This document shows positions 14,919-23,316 of a stretch of 64,000 nucleotides of DNA, one piece after another; within the stretch, counting starts at the first letter, position 1; each line of letters starts with the position of its first letter. The notes beneath the pieces are model-generated. The model was not told the DNA's origin, did not search any database, and saw only the letters and a program-made list of their open reading frames with translations. The position numbers were made by a program, and so were the translations under genes. Location: NCBI RefSeq assembly GCF_000718135.1, contig NZ_JOEM01000022.1, forward strand, positions 103,940 to 167,939. Reading direction: 5' to 3'. This DNA is from Streptomyces cyaneofuscatus (GTDB lineage: Bacteria; Actinomycetota; Actinomycetes; Streptomycetales; Streptomycetaceae).

Positions 14919-17818
14919 CGGGGGTTCCCTTCCGCCGTCGTGCTGTTGGAGGCGGTCAGGGCGCCGGCGGCCCGTTCGATCTGCCGGTCGATCTTGGCGC
15001 CGAGGGCCCGCACGATGTCCAGGACGACGCCGAGCACCAGCAGGTACACGCCGAAGTCGAACAGGATCGGCGTACTCATGTGGAAGTCGCCGAAGACCGG
15101 CAGGTGCCCGTGGTAGGTGAAGGCGTGCAGCACGGTGCCGTCGATCAGCCCGAGGAGCCCCACGGCGGTCGAGATGAACAGGCCGAGTCCGGTGAAGAGA
15201 CCCGGTTGCAGGGGGGCGGCCTGGGCCAGTTCGAACCGGCCGCCGGCCAGGTAGCGGGTGATAAAAGCAACTCCGGCGACGAGCCCCGCGACGAAGCCGC
15301 CGCCGGGCATGTTCTCGGCGCAGAACAGCAGGTAGACCGAGAGGATCAGGATCGGGTGGAAGAGGAGCCTGGCCACCACTTCGAAGACGATGGAGCGGTG
15401 CTCGGGGGCGAGGGTGGAGCCGGCGGCGAGCCAGCCGCGCTCGGGCGCCACCTCGTCGCCCTGCGGCAGGCGCGCGGTGTGCTGGGCCGCGATCGACCAG
15501 GCGGTACGGCCCTTGAGCTCGTCCGGGAGCATCGGTCCGTCGCTGCGGCGGTGCAGGTAGATGAGGCTGGTGACACCGATGGCGGCGGCGGCCAGCACGG
15601 CGGACTCGCCCATGGTGTCCCAGGCGCGCAGGTCGACGAGAATCGTGGCGACGACGTCCTTGTACCCGTGGTCGGAGACCTCCTTGACCATGGCGGCGCC
15701 GGCGGGTTCGGCGGTCCGCGCGGCGGCGGCCACCCAGACGGCGACACCGATGGTGCCGGCCGCGAGCAGGGCCACCGGGATGCGGATCGCGCGCCGCCAG
15801 GGCGAGACGGTCTCCTCGAAGTGGACCGGCATCCGGCGCAGCACCAGGACGAAGACGATCATCGCCACGGTCTCGACACAGAACTGGGTGAGCGCCAGAT
15901 CCGGCGCGCCCTGGACGACGAAGAGCAGGGCGGTGCCGTAACCGATCAGGCCGCTGAGGACGACCGCCTTCATCCGGCGGCGGACGGTCAGGCAGAGCAG
16001 CGCCGCGATGCAGGTGAGGACGGCGACGCCGCCCTGGAGTTCGTTGTCCCAGACCCGGGGGGCCGGGGCGCCCTGCCAGGGGCGGTCGGTGACGAGCACG
16101 GCGAGCTGTCCGCCGGCCATGACGAGCAGCGTGGTCGCCAGGTAGACCGAGAGGGAACCACGCTGGATGAAGCCGGTGACCTGGAGCGCGAGCCGTTCCT
16201 GACCGAGCAGCAGATGGCCGAAGACGCTGTCGGCGGTGGGCCAGGCGATACGGCGGGAGAGCTGGGTGACGGTGTCGCGCGCGAGGAAGAGGCCGGTACC
16301 GGCCGCCCAGGCGACGGCGGACAGGAGCAGCGCGATGCCGAACCCGTGCCAGAGCGCGAGGTGGTAGGGGTCCTCGGGGGCCGGATAGGTGTCGGCGTAG
16401 GCGCTGAACAGCCGGTCGGTCAGCCCGACGCCGGGGCCGAGCACCAGGCCGAGGACGGCCAGCAGGGCGGGCGGCGCGAGGAAGGCCCAGCCCACGCTGT
16501 GTACGGCGGTGTCGGGAACGCCGGGCTTGCGGGCGAAGGCGCCCCAGACGAAGCGCAGGGTGTACGCGGTCGTCAGCGCCGAGCCCAGCACGACGACGGC
16601 CAGCGCCCAGCGGTCGGCGGCCGAGCCGTGCAGCAGCGCCTCGAACGCGGCCTCCTTGGCGGCGAAGCCGAGCAGCGGCGGCAGCGCGGCCATGGAGGCG
16701 GCGGCGAGGACGGCGACCCCGGCCACGTACGGCAGGGAGCGTCCCACGCCGGAGAGTTTCCGCAGGTCGCGGGTGCCGGTGGAGTGGTCGACGATGCCGG
16801 TCACGAGGAAGAGCGGCGCCTTGAACAGGGCGTGCCCGAGGATCATCGCGACGGCGGCGAGGGCCGCGTCCCGGTTGCCGGTCCCGGCGAGCAGGGTGAG
16901 GAAGCCGAGCTGGCTGACGGTCCCGTAGGCGAGGACGAGCTTGAGGTCGTTGAGGCGCAGCGCACGCCAGCCGCCGAGCAGCATGGTCGCGCCGCCGAGG
17001 ACCAGGATGACGGGCTTCCAGACGGGTACGTCGGCGAAGGCCGGGGAGAGCCGGGCGACCAGGTAGACCCCGGCCTTGACCATCGCGGCGGCGTGCAGGT
17101 AGGCGCTGACCGGGGTGGGCGCGGCCATGGCGTTCGGCAGCCACATGGAGAACGGCCAGATCGCGGACTTCGACAGCGCCCCGGCCAGGATCAGCACGAG
17201 GGCGACGGAGATGGCGAGCGTCGTCTCCGGCGGGTCGGCGACGATCGCGGAGATCTGGTACGTACCGGCGGCCTGACCGACGATCAGGAAGCCGACCAGC
17301 ATGGCGAGGCCGCCGAGCGTGGTGACCGTGAGCGCCTGGAGCGCGGAGCGCCTGCTGTGGCGGTGTTCGCTGCCGTGGCCGATCAGCAGGAAGGAGAAGA
17401 CCGTGGTCAGCTCCCAGAACACGTAGAGCGTGATCAGGTCGTCGGCGAGGACCAGGGCGAGCATCGCCCCCGCGAAGGCGAGCAGGTTCCCGGCGAACCG
17501 GCCCAGCTGCGGGGTGTTGTCGCGGAAGTAGGAGGCGCAGTAGATCAGGACGAGGGCGCCGACCCCGGCGGCCATCAGGACCATCAGCTCGGAGAGCGCG
17601 TCCAGGCGGAGGTCGAGCGAGACGTCGTAGTCCGGGATCCACTGCCAGGACCAGGTGACGGCCTCACCGGAGGCGGCGGTGCTCCACCGGGTGAAGGCCC
17701 AGACGGTGGCGGCGACGGGGGGCAGTGCCAGCACGAGGAAGGCGCGCCTGCCGAGCCGGTGGACCAACGGGCCCGCGAAGGCGGCCAGCACGAAGTGGCC
17801 GATGATGAGCCCGATCAC
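14915..17818 (-). CDS. mrpA: Mrp Na+/H+ antiporter subunit A (with fused B domain)
   Basis: A 967-residue polytopic protein. The N-terminal two thirds is NuoL-like, with the VFWELTTVFSFLLIGHG helix, the channel lysines in GALSKSAIWPFSMWLPNAM, and HALFKAPLFLVTGIVDH. The C-terminal part carries the MbhE/DUF4040-like region (VVLSGLIGYGTALLFVVQGAPDLALTQF) and then an MnhB domain (GGGFVAGLVAGVAFITRYLAGG), so subunit B is fused, as is common in actinomycetes. It is the first gene of mrpACDEFG and starts at GTG 17818 with only a weak ribosome site. It conducts ions and is the largest part of the antiporter. The promoter should lie in 17819-18116. Confidence 0.93.
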   Translation of the reverse strand: MIGLIIGHFVLAAFAGPLVHRLGRRAFLVLALPPVAATVWAFTRWSTAASGEAVTWSWQWIPDYDVSLDLRLDALSELMVLMAAGVGALVLIYCASYFRDNTPQLGRFAGNLLAFAGAMLALVLADDLITLYVFWELTTVFSFLLIGHGSEHRHSRRSALQALTVTTLGGLAMLVGFLIVGQAAGTYQISAIVADPPETTLAISVALVLILAGALSKSAIWPFSMWLPNAMAAPTPVSAYLHAAAMVKAGVYLVARLSPAFADVPVWKPVILVLGGATMLLGGWRALRLNDLKLVLAYGTVSQLGFLTLLAGTGNRDAALAAVAMILGHALFKAPLFLVTGIVDHSTGTRDLRKLSGVGRSLPYVAGVAVLAAASMAALPPLLGFAAKEAAFEALLHGSAADRWALAVVVLGSALTTAYTLRFVWGAFARKPGVPDTAVHSVGWAFLAPPALLAVLGLVLGPGVGLTDRLFSAYADTYPAPEDPYHLALWHGFGIALLLSAVAWAAGTGLFLARDTVTQLSRRIAWPTADSVFGHLLLGQERLALQVTGFIQRGSLSVYLATTLLVMAGGQLAVLVTDRPWQGAPAPRVWDNELQGGVAVLTCIAALLCLTVRRRMKAVVLSGLIGYGTALLFVVQGAPDLALTQFCVETVAMIVFVLVLRRMPVHFEETVSPWRRAIRIPVALLAAGTIGVAVWVAAAARTAEPAGAAMVKEVSDHGYKDVVATILVDLRAWDTMGESAVLAAAAIGVTSLIYLHRRSDGPMLPDELKGRTAWSIAAQHTARLPQGDEVAPERGWLAAGSTLAPEHRSIVFEVVARLLFHPILILSVYLLFCAENMPGGGFVAGLVAGVAFITRYLAGGRFELAQAAPLQPGLFTGLGLFISTAVGLLGLIDGTVLHAFTYHGHLPVFGDFHMSTPILFDFGVYLLVLGVVLDIVRALGAKIDRQIERAAGALTASNSTTAEGNPR

Positions 17819-18116
17819 AGCGTGGCGTCCGGGTCGAGCGGCGAGACAACCGAGATAGAGGGCACCAAATACAGATATATCGCCCCAGTGGATTCATCGG
17901 ACCGGCACGCCGCGCGCGATCCGGCACGCTGAGGCGCGCGACGGGGCCGGGAAAGCGTCAGCTGGGGACGCGGGGGCCGCTGTGAACGCAGGTGAAGGTG
18001 TTCCATGTGGTGCCGCACCCGGAGAGCCTAACGCGACTCTCTTGACGAATTCTTTACGGGGGGTGCGTTTCGGGTTCTCGGCGCGAATGCGGCATGACGT
18101 CGGGCCGCCGCCCTGC
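17819..18116. other. Intergenic region upstream of the Mrp operon
   Basis: About 300 bases between mrpA and the repeat at the ridA 3' end, with no convincing gene. It includes an AT-rich patch near 17868-17882 (AAATACAGATATAT), unusual in this DNA, within some 70 bases of the mrpA start and the most likely place for its promoter. A second lower-GC patch (about 18040-18060) contains TTGACGAATTCTTTACG. Short open frames here are shadows. Confidence 0.4.
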
Positions 18117-18176
18117 TCAGGGCAGCACGGCTCAGGGCAGTACAGCTCAGGGCAGCACGGTCTCAGGGCAGCACGG
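18117..18176. repeat. Four tandem 14-bp units at the ridA stop codon
   Basis: Copies of TCAGGGCAGCACGG start at 18117, 18132, 18147 and 18163, with periods of 15, 15 and 16 bases. Three copies are exact and the one at 18132 is degenerate. The copy at 18163 contains the ridA stop codon and the codons before it, so the array repeats the end of that gene downstream. It looks like replication slippage. Weak GCT/AGC pairing inside each unit is too short for a terminator. Confidence 0.8.
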
Positions 18177-18564
18177 CGATCCCGTCGATCTCGACCATCG
18201 CCTGTTCGTCCCAGAGCCGGGCCACCCCGATGACGGCCATCGCCGGGTAGTCGCGCCCGGCCAGCCGGCGCCAGATCCGGCCGAGTTCGGAGGCGTGGGA
18301 GCGGTAGTCGGCCACATCGGTGGCGTACACCGTGACGCGGACCAGGTCGGCGGGGGCGCCGCCCGCCGCGTGCAGGGCGGTGAGCAGGTTGGTCAGCGCG
18401 GTGGCGAACTGTTCGGGCAGGCCGGCGCCGACGACCTTGCCGTCCGGGTCGAGGGCGGTCTGCCCGGCGAGGAAGACCAGATGGCCACCGGTGGCGACGA
18501 CGGCGTGCGAGAAGCCGGTGGGCGGGGAGAGTTCGGAGGGATTGATCCGGTGCGACGGGCTCAT
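18163..18564 (-). CDS. RidA-family (YjgF/L-PSP) deaminase, non-archetypal
   Basis: A 133-residue single-domain protein with the RidA fold pattern: VFLAGQTALDPDGKVVG, then QFATALTNLLTALHAAGG, then VRVTVYATDVADY. Family members hydrolyse enamines and imines to ketones and ammonia. The usual active-site Arg before the second beta strand is replaced by Met (PAMAVIGVARL), as in Rid subfamilies that lack it, so substrate range should differ from classical RidA. The start ATG overlaps the acyl-CoA dehydrogenase stop (ATGA), so they are co-translated. In this operon its likely substrate is the enamine made by dearomatising 2-aminobenzoyl-CoA, but that is inference. Confidence 0.85.
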   Translation of the reverse strand: MSPSHRINPSELSPPTGFSHAVVATGGHLVFLAGQTALDPDGKVVGAGLPEQFATALTNLLTALHAAGGAPADLVRVTVYATDVADYRSHASELGRIWRRLAGRDYPAMAVIGVARLWDEQAMVEIDGIAVLP

Positions 18565-19712
18565 ACGTGCGGCTCCTGGGCGGCGGCCGGCACCCCGGCG
18601 GCGGACGCGTACAGCTCCTTGGCGATGATGGCGCGCTGCACCTCACTGGCGCCCTCGTAGATCCGCGGCGCGCGGACCTCGCGGTAGAGGTGTTCGAGCA
18701 GATGGCCGCGGCGCAGAGCACGCGCGCCGTGGAGTTGGACGGCGGTGTCGACGACGTACTGCGCGGTCTCGGTGGCGTACAGCTTGGCCATCGCGGCGCG
18801 GCGCGGCACGCCGCTCTCCCCCGCGTCGTACGCCGCGGCCGCCGCGTACACCAGGAGGCGGGCGGCCTCGGTGCGGGTGGCCATCTCGGCGACCTGGTGG
18901 CTGACGGCCTGGAGGTCGCTCAGCGGACCGCCGAACGCGGTGCGGGTGGCGGTGTGGGCCACGGTGGCGTCGAGGGCGGCGCGGGCCATCCCGACGGCGA
19001 AGGCGCCGACGCTGGGCCGGAAGAGGTTGAGGGTGTCCATCGCGACCCGGAAGCCCCGGTCGGGTTCGCCGAGGACGTCGTCGGCGGTGACCGGTACGCC
19101 GTCGAACTCCAGGGTGCCGATGGGGTGCGGGGAGAGCATGTCGAGGGCCTGGCCGGTGAGCCCGGGGCGGTCGGCGGGGACCAGGAAGGCGGTGATGCCG
19201 CGTGAGCCGGCGCCGGGGGTGGTGCGGGCGAAGACGGTGGCGAAGTCGGCCTCGGGGGCGTTGGAGATCCAGCACTTCTCGCCGGTGAGCCGCCAGCCGC
19301 CGGAGGTGGGTTCGGCGGCCAGGGACAGGGCCCCGGCGTCGGACCCGGCGCCCGGCTCGCTCAGCGCGAAGGCCGCGACCGCCCGGCCGGCCCGGACCTC
19401 GGGGAGCCAGCGTTCGCGCTGGGCGGGGGTGCCCGCCCGGACGACCGGCGTGGTGCCGAGGCCCTGGAGGGCGAGCGCGGTCTCGGCCTCGGTGCAGCCC
19501 CGGGCCAGGGACTCCCGCAGCAGGCACAGGTCCAGCGCGCCGGAGGAGAACATCCGTTCCAGCAGGCCCAGCTCGCCGAGGGCGGCCAGCAGCGGGCGGT
19601 TGACGCGCCCGGGCTCCCCCTTCTCCGCCAGCGGGCGCAATTGCTGTTCGGCGAGGGTGCACAGCTCCTCGCACCAGGCGGTCTGTGCCGGTTCGAGGGA
19701 GAATGCCGTCAT
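18561..19712 (-). CDS. Acyl-CoA dehydrogenase
   Basis: A 383-residue flavoprotein of the acyl-CoA dehydrogenase family. It shows the FAD/substrate motif FALSEPGAGSDAGAL (about 115-130), WRLTGEKCWISNA, and the catalytic base Glu353 in RIYEGASEVQR. It introduces an alpha,beta double bond into an acyl-CoA and passes electrons to ETF. It sits upstream of ridA in one operon and divergent from the CoA ligase. In the analogous Azoarcus 2-aminobenzoate clusters a dehydrogenase of this type is also present. Here it would oxidise the cyclic or ring-opened CoA ester. Substrate assignment is inference. Confidence 0.88.
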   Translation of the reverse strand: MTAFSLEPAQTAWCEELCTLAEQQLRPLAEKGEPGRVNRPLLAALGELGLLERMFSSGALDLCLLRESLARGCTEAETALALQGLGTTPVVRAGTPAQRERWLPEVRAGRAVAAFALSEPGAGSDAGALSLAAEPTSGGWRLTGEKCWISNAPEADFATVFARTTPGAGSRGITAFLVPADRPGLTGQALDMLSPHPIGTLEFDGVPVTADDVLGEPDRGFRVAMDTLNLFRPSVGAFAVGMARAALDATVAHTATRTAFGGPLSDLQAVSHQVAEMATRTEAARLLVYAAAAAYDAGESGVPRRAAMAKLYATETAQYVVDTAVQLHGARALRRGHLLEHLYREVRAPRIYEGASEVQRAIIAKELYASAAGVPAAAQEPHV

Positions 19713-19726
19713 GGCGGCGCCTCTCT

Positions 19727-19778
19727 TGTCGCGTCTCTGCTTTGTCTGTCGCGGCTTTGCCTGTCGCGTCTCTGCTTT
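19727..19778. repeat. Tandem repeat in the acyl-CoA dehydrogenase leader
   Basis: A 17-base unit TGTCGCGTCTCTGCTTT occurs exactly at 19727-19743 and 19762-19778, with a shorter degenerate copy between them (from 19747). It lies in the 130-base divergent promoter region, just upstream of the dehydrogenase start, so it is in that gene's leader or promoter. It may be slippage or regulatory. No further evidence. Confidence 0.7.
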
Positions 19779-19789
19779 ATCGCGGACTG

Positions 19790-19817
19790 TTGACTACCGT
19801 CACCCGAACGATACGCT
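19790..19817 (+). promoter_or_regulatory. Promoter of the CoA ligase gene with overlapping palindrome
   Basis: TTGACT (19790-19795) is followed after 16 bases by TACGCT (19812-19817), an acceptable sigma-70-type pair 28 bases before the ligase ATG. The -35 overlaps the palindrome TGAC-TACC-GTCA (19791-19802). The same TGAC-N4-GTCA palindrome stands in the enoyl-CoA hydratase promoter, so this is a candidate operator for the adjacent PaaX-type regulator. Confidence 0.5.
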
Positions 19818-19844
19818 CCGAAGGCGACAAGGGGGCGATCCTTG

Positions 19845-21572
19845 ATGGAGCCGAATTCCTCGCCGAACACGCCCACAGCCGCCGCCGACGCGTCCGTACG
19901 CGTCCCCGGTGCGCACACCGACACGTTCGCGCACGACCATCTGCCACCGCCGGAGCAGTGGCCAAAGCTCCTCCTGGACGATCCCGGGCTGCGTTACCCC
20001 GCGCGGCTGAACTGCGGGTACGAGCTGCTGGACCGCACGGTGGAGGAGCGGGGCCCGGACCGTCCCGCGCTGCGCTCCGCCGACGGGGGCGTCTGGAGCT
20101 ACGGCGAGCTGCGGGAGACGGTGGACCGCATCGCCCATGTGCTCACCGACGACCTGGGGGTGGCGCCCGGGAACCGGGTGCTGCTGCGCGGGCCCACCAC
20201 GCCCTGGCTGGCCGCGTGCTGGCTCGCCGTCATGAAGGCGGGCGCGGTGGCGGTGACCGTACTGGCGCAGGCGCGGGCGAGTGAACTGGCCACCATCTGC
20301 TCGCTGGCCGAGGTGAGCCACGCCCTGTGCGACGCCCGCTCGGCGGAGGACCTGGCGGAGGCGGCGAGTCTGGCGGAGGGGGCGGACCTGGCGGAGGCGG
20401 ACGGGGAGGGCGCGGATCTCGCCAAGACGGACGCGTACAGCCTCCGGACCACCCTGTTCGGCGGCGACGGCCCCGGCGACCTCACCCGGCTGGCGGCCGC
20501 GCACGCCGGCTCCGGCCCGTACCGGGCGGTCGACACGGCCGCCGACGAGGTCGCCCTCATCGCGTTCACCTCGGGGACCACCGGGCGCCCCAAGGGCTGT
20601 ATGCACCTCCACCGGGACCTGCTCGCCATCGCCGACACCTTCTCCGCCCGCGTGCTGCGGCCGCTGTCCGACGACGTGTTCGCGGGCAGCCCGCCGCTCG
20701 GCTTCACCTTCGGCCTCGGCGGCCTGCTGGTCTTCCCGCTGCGGGCCGGAGCCTCCACGCTGCTGCTGGAGCAGGCGGGGCCGCACCATCTGCTGCCCGC
20801 GCTGGTACGCCACCGGGTCTCGGTCCTCTTCACCGCGCCGACCGCCTACCGCACGATGCTCGGCCAGTTGGACGGCCACGACCTCTCCGCCCTGCGCCGC
20901 TGCGTGTCGGCCGGGGAGAACCTGCCCGCGGCGACCTGGCAGGCCTGGTTCGAGGCGACCGGGCTGCGCATCATCAACGGCATCGGGGCGACCGAGCTGC
21001 TCCACATCTTCATCTCCGCCGCCGACGACGCCATCCGCCCCGGCACCATCGGCGTCCCCGTGCCGGGCTGGCAAGCGAAGGTGGTCGACGAGCACGGCGA
21101 CGAGCTGCCCGACGGCGAGGCGGGGCTGCTCGCCGTACGCGGCCCGGTCGGCTGCCGCTATCTCTCCGACCCCCGGCAGACCGAGTACGTCCGGCACGGC
21201 TGGAACATGACCGGTGACACCTTCGTCCGTGAACCGGACGGCTACTTCCGTTACGTGGCCCGCGCCGACGACATGATCATCTCCTCCGGCTACAACATCG
21301 CAGGCCCCGAGGTGGAGGACGCCCTGCTACGCCATCCGGAGGTCGCGGAGGCGGCCGTGGTGGGCCGGTCGGACGAACTGCGCGGAGAGATCGTGGTGGC
21401 CCACGCGGTGCTGACCGAGGGCTCGGAGCAGACGGCCGACTCCCTGCGCGCCCATATGAAAGCCGTGCTGGCCCCGCACAAATGCCCGCGCGTCTTCGTC
21501 TTCGAGCAGTCGCTGCCGCGCACCGCGACCGGCAAGCTCCAGCGGTTCCTCCTCCGAGAGGACTCCCCCTAG
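19845..21572 (+). CDS. Aromatic acid-CoA ligase (2-aminobenzoate/benzoate type)
   Basis: A 575-residue ANL-family adenylating enzyme. It has the P-loop TSGTTGRPKG (242-251), the VSAGENLPAATW and INGIGATELLHIFIS motifs of benzoate/2-aminobenzoate-CoA ligases, and the C-terminal catalytic Lys564 in TATGKLQRF. It would activate an aromatic acid with ATP and CoA in the cytosol. ATG 19845 follows a GGGGG site nine bases upstream. A TTG three bases before is less likely. An insert at about 168-194 repeats a degenerate A-x-L-A-E pattern (EDLAEAASLAEGADLAEADG), not usual in the family. The PaaX-type regulator gene begins nine bases after its stop. Confidence 0.87.
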   Translation: MEPNSSPNTPTAAADASVRVPGAHTDTFAHDHLPPPEQWPKLLLDDPGLRYPARLNCGYELLDRTVEERGPDRPALRSADGGVWSYGELRETVDRIAHVLTDDLGVAPGNRVLLRGPTTPWLAACWLAVMKAGAVAVTVLAQARASELATICSLAEVSHALCDARSAEDLAEAASLAEGADLAEADGEGADLAKTDAYSLRTTLFGGDGPGDLTRLAAAHAGSGPYRAVDTAADEVALIAFTSGTTGRPKGCMHLHRDLLAIADTFSARVLRPLSDDVFAGSPPLGFTFGLGGLLVFPLRAGASTLLLEQAGPHHLLPALVRHRVSVLFTAPTAYRTMLGQLDGHDLSALRRCVSAGENLPAATWQAWFEATGLRIINGIGATELLHIFISAADDAIRPGTIGVPVPGWQAKVVDEHGDELPDGEAGLLAVRGPVGCRYLSDPRQTEYVRHGWNMTGDTFVREPDGYFRYVARADDMIISSGYNIAGPEVEDALLRHPEVAEAAVVGRSDELRGEIVVAHAVLTEGSEQTADSLRAHMKAVLAPHKCPRVFVFEQSLPRTATGKLQRFLLREDSP

Positions 21573-21581
21573 AGTGATCAC

Positions 21582-22409
21582 GTGGCCGAGCTGCGCACCC
21601 CCCGCTCCCTGATCATCACGCTCTACGGCGCCTACGGCCGTCCGGCGGACGGTTCACCCTTCGCCGTGGCCGAGCTGATCCGCCTGCTGCACGCCGTGGG
21701 CGTCGACGCCCCTTCCGTACGCTCCTGCGTCTCGCGGCTCAAGCGGCGCGGGCTGCTGGTCGCCGCGCGGGCGGCGGACGGGTCGGCGGGGTACGCCCTG
21801 TCGCCGGACGCCCGCCAGCTCCTCGACGACGGCGACGCGCGCATCTACGGCCGCCCCTCGCACCGGCTGGAGGACGGCTGGGTCCTCGCGGTCTTCTCCG
21901 TCCCCGAGGCCGAACGCGCCAAGCGCCACCTGCTCCGCTCCCGGCTGGCCCGCCTCGGCTTCGGCACGGCGGCCCCCGGGGTGTGGATCGCCCCCGCCGG
22001 CCTCTACGAGGAGACCCGGCACACCCTGGAGCGGCTCGAACTCGCCCCGTACGTCGACCTGTTCCGCGGCGACCACCTGGGCTTCGCCGCGACCCGCGCT
22101 TCGGTGGCCCGGTGGTGGGACCTGGACGCGGTGGCCCGCCTCCACCTGGACTTCCTGGACCTGCACGAACCGGTGCTCCGCGAGTGGGAGGCGACCCCTC
22201 CGACCGAGGAGGGCCCGCGCCCGCAGGAGGCCTACCGGGACTATCTGCTGGCCCTGGACTCCTGGCGCCAACTCCCCTACGCCGACCCGGGGTTGCCGCA
22301 GGAGCTGCTGCCGAGGGGGTGGCCGGGCGGGCGCTCGGCGGAGGTGTTCGGCAAGCTGCACGAGCGGCTGCGGGACGCCGGGGAGCGGTTCGTGCGCGTC
22401 AAGGACTGA
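21582..22409 (+). CDS. PaaX-family transcriptional repressor
   Basis: A 275-residue regulator. The N-terminal winged helix (about 1-75, SLIITLYGAYGRP then SVRSCVSRLKRRGLL) and the following PaaX-like domain (LEDGWVLAVFSVPEAERAKRHLLRSRLARLGFG) fit the family. PaaX proteins bind aryl-CoA thioesters, which release them from operators in aromatic catabolic operons. It is co-transcribed with the CoA ligase and starts at GTG 21582. It should therefore sense the product of the ligase and control both divergent arms of the cluster. The TGAC-N4-GTCA palindromes near 19795 and 27792 are candidate sites. Its 3' end overlaps the convergent lipoprotein gene by 11 bases. Confidence 0.85.
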   Translation: MAELRTPRSLIITLYGAYGRPADGSPFAVAELIRLLHAVGVDAPSVRSCVSRLKRRGLLVAARAADGSAGYALSPDARQLLDDGDARIYGRPSHRLEDGWVLAVFSVPEAERAKRHLLRSRLARLGFGTAAPGVWIAPAGLYEETRHTLERLELAPYVDLFRGDHLGFAATRASVARWWDLDAVARLHLDFLDLHEPVLREWEATPPTEEGPRPQEAYRDYLLALDSWRQLPYADPGLPQELLPRGWPGGRSAEVFGKLHERLRDAGERFVRVKD

Positions 22410-23307
22410 TGCTGTCGCGGCACGACCGGGCCTCGATCTCGGCGGCGCTCGGCTTGTGGCTGCTGATCCAGCCCGGATCCTCCTCGATGAGTGTGGGGAG
22501 GGACGTCTCGACGTCCCTGATCCAACTGCTCGTACCCACATGCTTCTTGAGCCAGGAAGCCAGCCTGCGGCAGTCCGCGGTGTGCCCCTTCGGCAGCCCG
22601 ATGCCGTAATGCTGCGGGGCTCCTATCGTCACGTCCGGCACCACACGCAGCCCCTCCTTCTCGTACTGCCGGGCGAAGCCGTAGAGGATGGCCTGGTCGG
22701 TGGAGACGGCCTTCACCTGGCCGTCGATGAGCTGCTCGATGCAGTCCGACGCATCGGTCAGGGTGACCGGATCGGCGCCGGCGGTCTCCCTGATGCCTTC
22801 CAGGGCTTCGACCGAGGTGGTGCCCTGCCAGGTGCAGATCTGGCTGCCGCGCAGATCGGCCAGCCGCTCGATGCCGGCGCCGTCCGGGCCGACGAGGAAG
22901 CCCTGCCGGGTCTTGAGGTAGGGCCCGACGAAATCGATCTCGTCCATCCGGTCGGCGGTGATGGAGAACGACGCGATCGTCATGTCCGCCTTGCGCTGGA
23001 TGAGCTGGGTGACCCGGTCCCCGGAGGAGACGTCGACGGGCTCGCTGAAGTCGACGTCGATCTCCTCCTCGATGTGCTGGAACATGAGGAAGTCCAGTCC
23101 GGAACGGTCGTAGTTGGAGGAGTACGACAGGCCGGGCAGGTCGTTGTGCATCGCGACCGTGATGCGCCGCACGCCGAGGAACTCCCGCTCCGGCTCCTCG
23201 GAGGAGCAGGCGGCGAGGCCCACGAGCAGGACCAGCGTGGCGACGGTGCCGAACAGCCGGCCGGGTACGGGCCGCGCCCGGCGCCCGGTCGTGGAGGTGG
23301 GGGCCAC
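22399..23307 (-). CDS. Orphan glutamate-binding-like lipoprotein (SBP family 3)
   Basis: A 302-residue lipoprotein with a basic N-terminus, a hydrophobic helix and lipobox LAAC (Cys34). The mature part is a periplasmic-binding-protein type II domain of the GluB/GlnH kind: ADMTIASFSITADRMDEIDF, ADLRGSQICTWQGTTS, then SDCIEQLIDGQVKAVSTDQA. It should bind an amino acid such as glutamate or aspartate outside the membrane. No ABC permease or ATPase gene is nearby. It instead follows a membrane protein and a small helical protein in the same direction (10-base gap, then an overlap). This recalls the mycobacterial GlnH-GlnX-PknG chain, where a binding protein signals rather than transports. A sensory role is inference. 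Confidence 0.85.
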   Translation of the reverse strand: MAPTSTTGRRARPVPGRLFGTVATLVLLVGLAACSSEEPEREFLGVRRITVAMHNDLPGLSYSSNYDRSGLDFLMFQHIEEEIDVDFSEPVDVSSGDRVTQLIQRKADMTIASFSITADRMDEIDFVGPYLKTRQGFLVGPDGAGIERLADLRGSQICTWQGTTSVEALEGIRETAGADPVTLTDASDCIEQLIDGQVKAVSTDQAILYGFARQYEKEGLRVVPDVTIGAPQHYGIGLPKGHTADCRRLASWLKKHVGTSSWIRDVETSLPTLIEEDPGWISSHKPSAAEIEARSCRDSISP

Positions 23308-23316
23308 GGTGTCCTC

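Noticed and set aside
15080..17932. A 950-residue plus-strand frame opposite mrpA
   Set aside because: Gly/Asp/Glu/Gln-rich composition is what the complement of a membrane-protein gene gives in high-GC DNA. No domain is visible.
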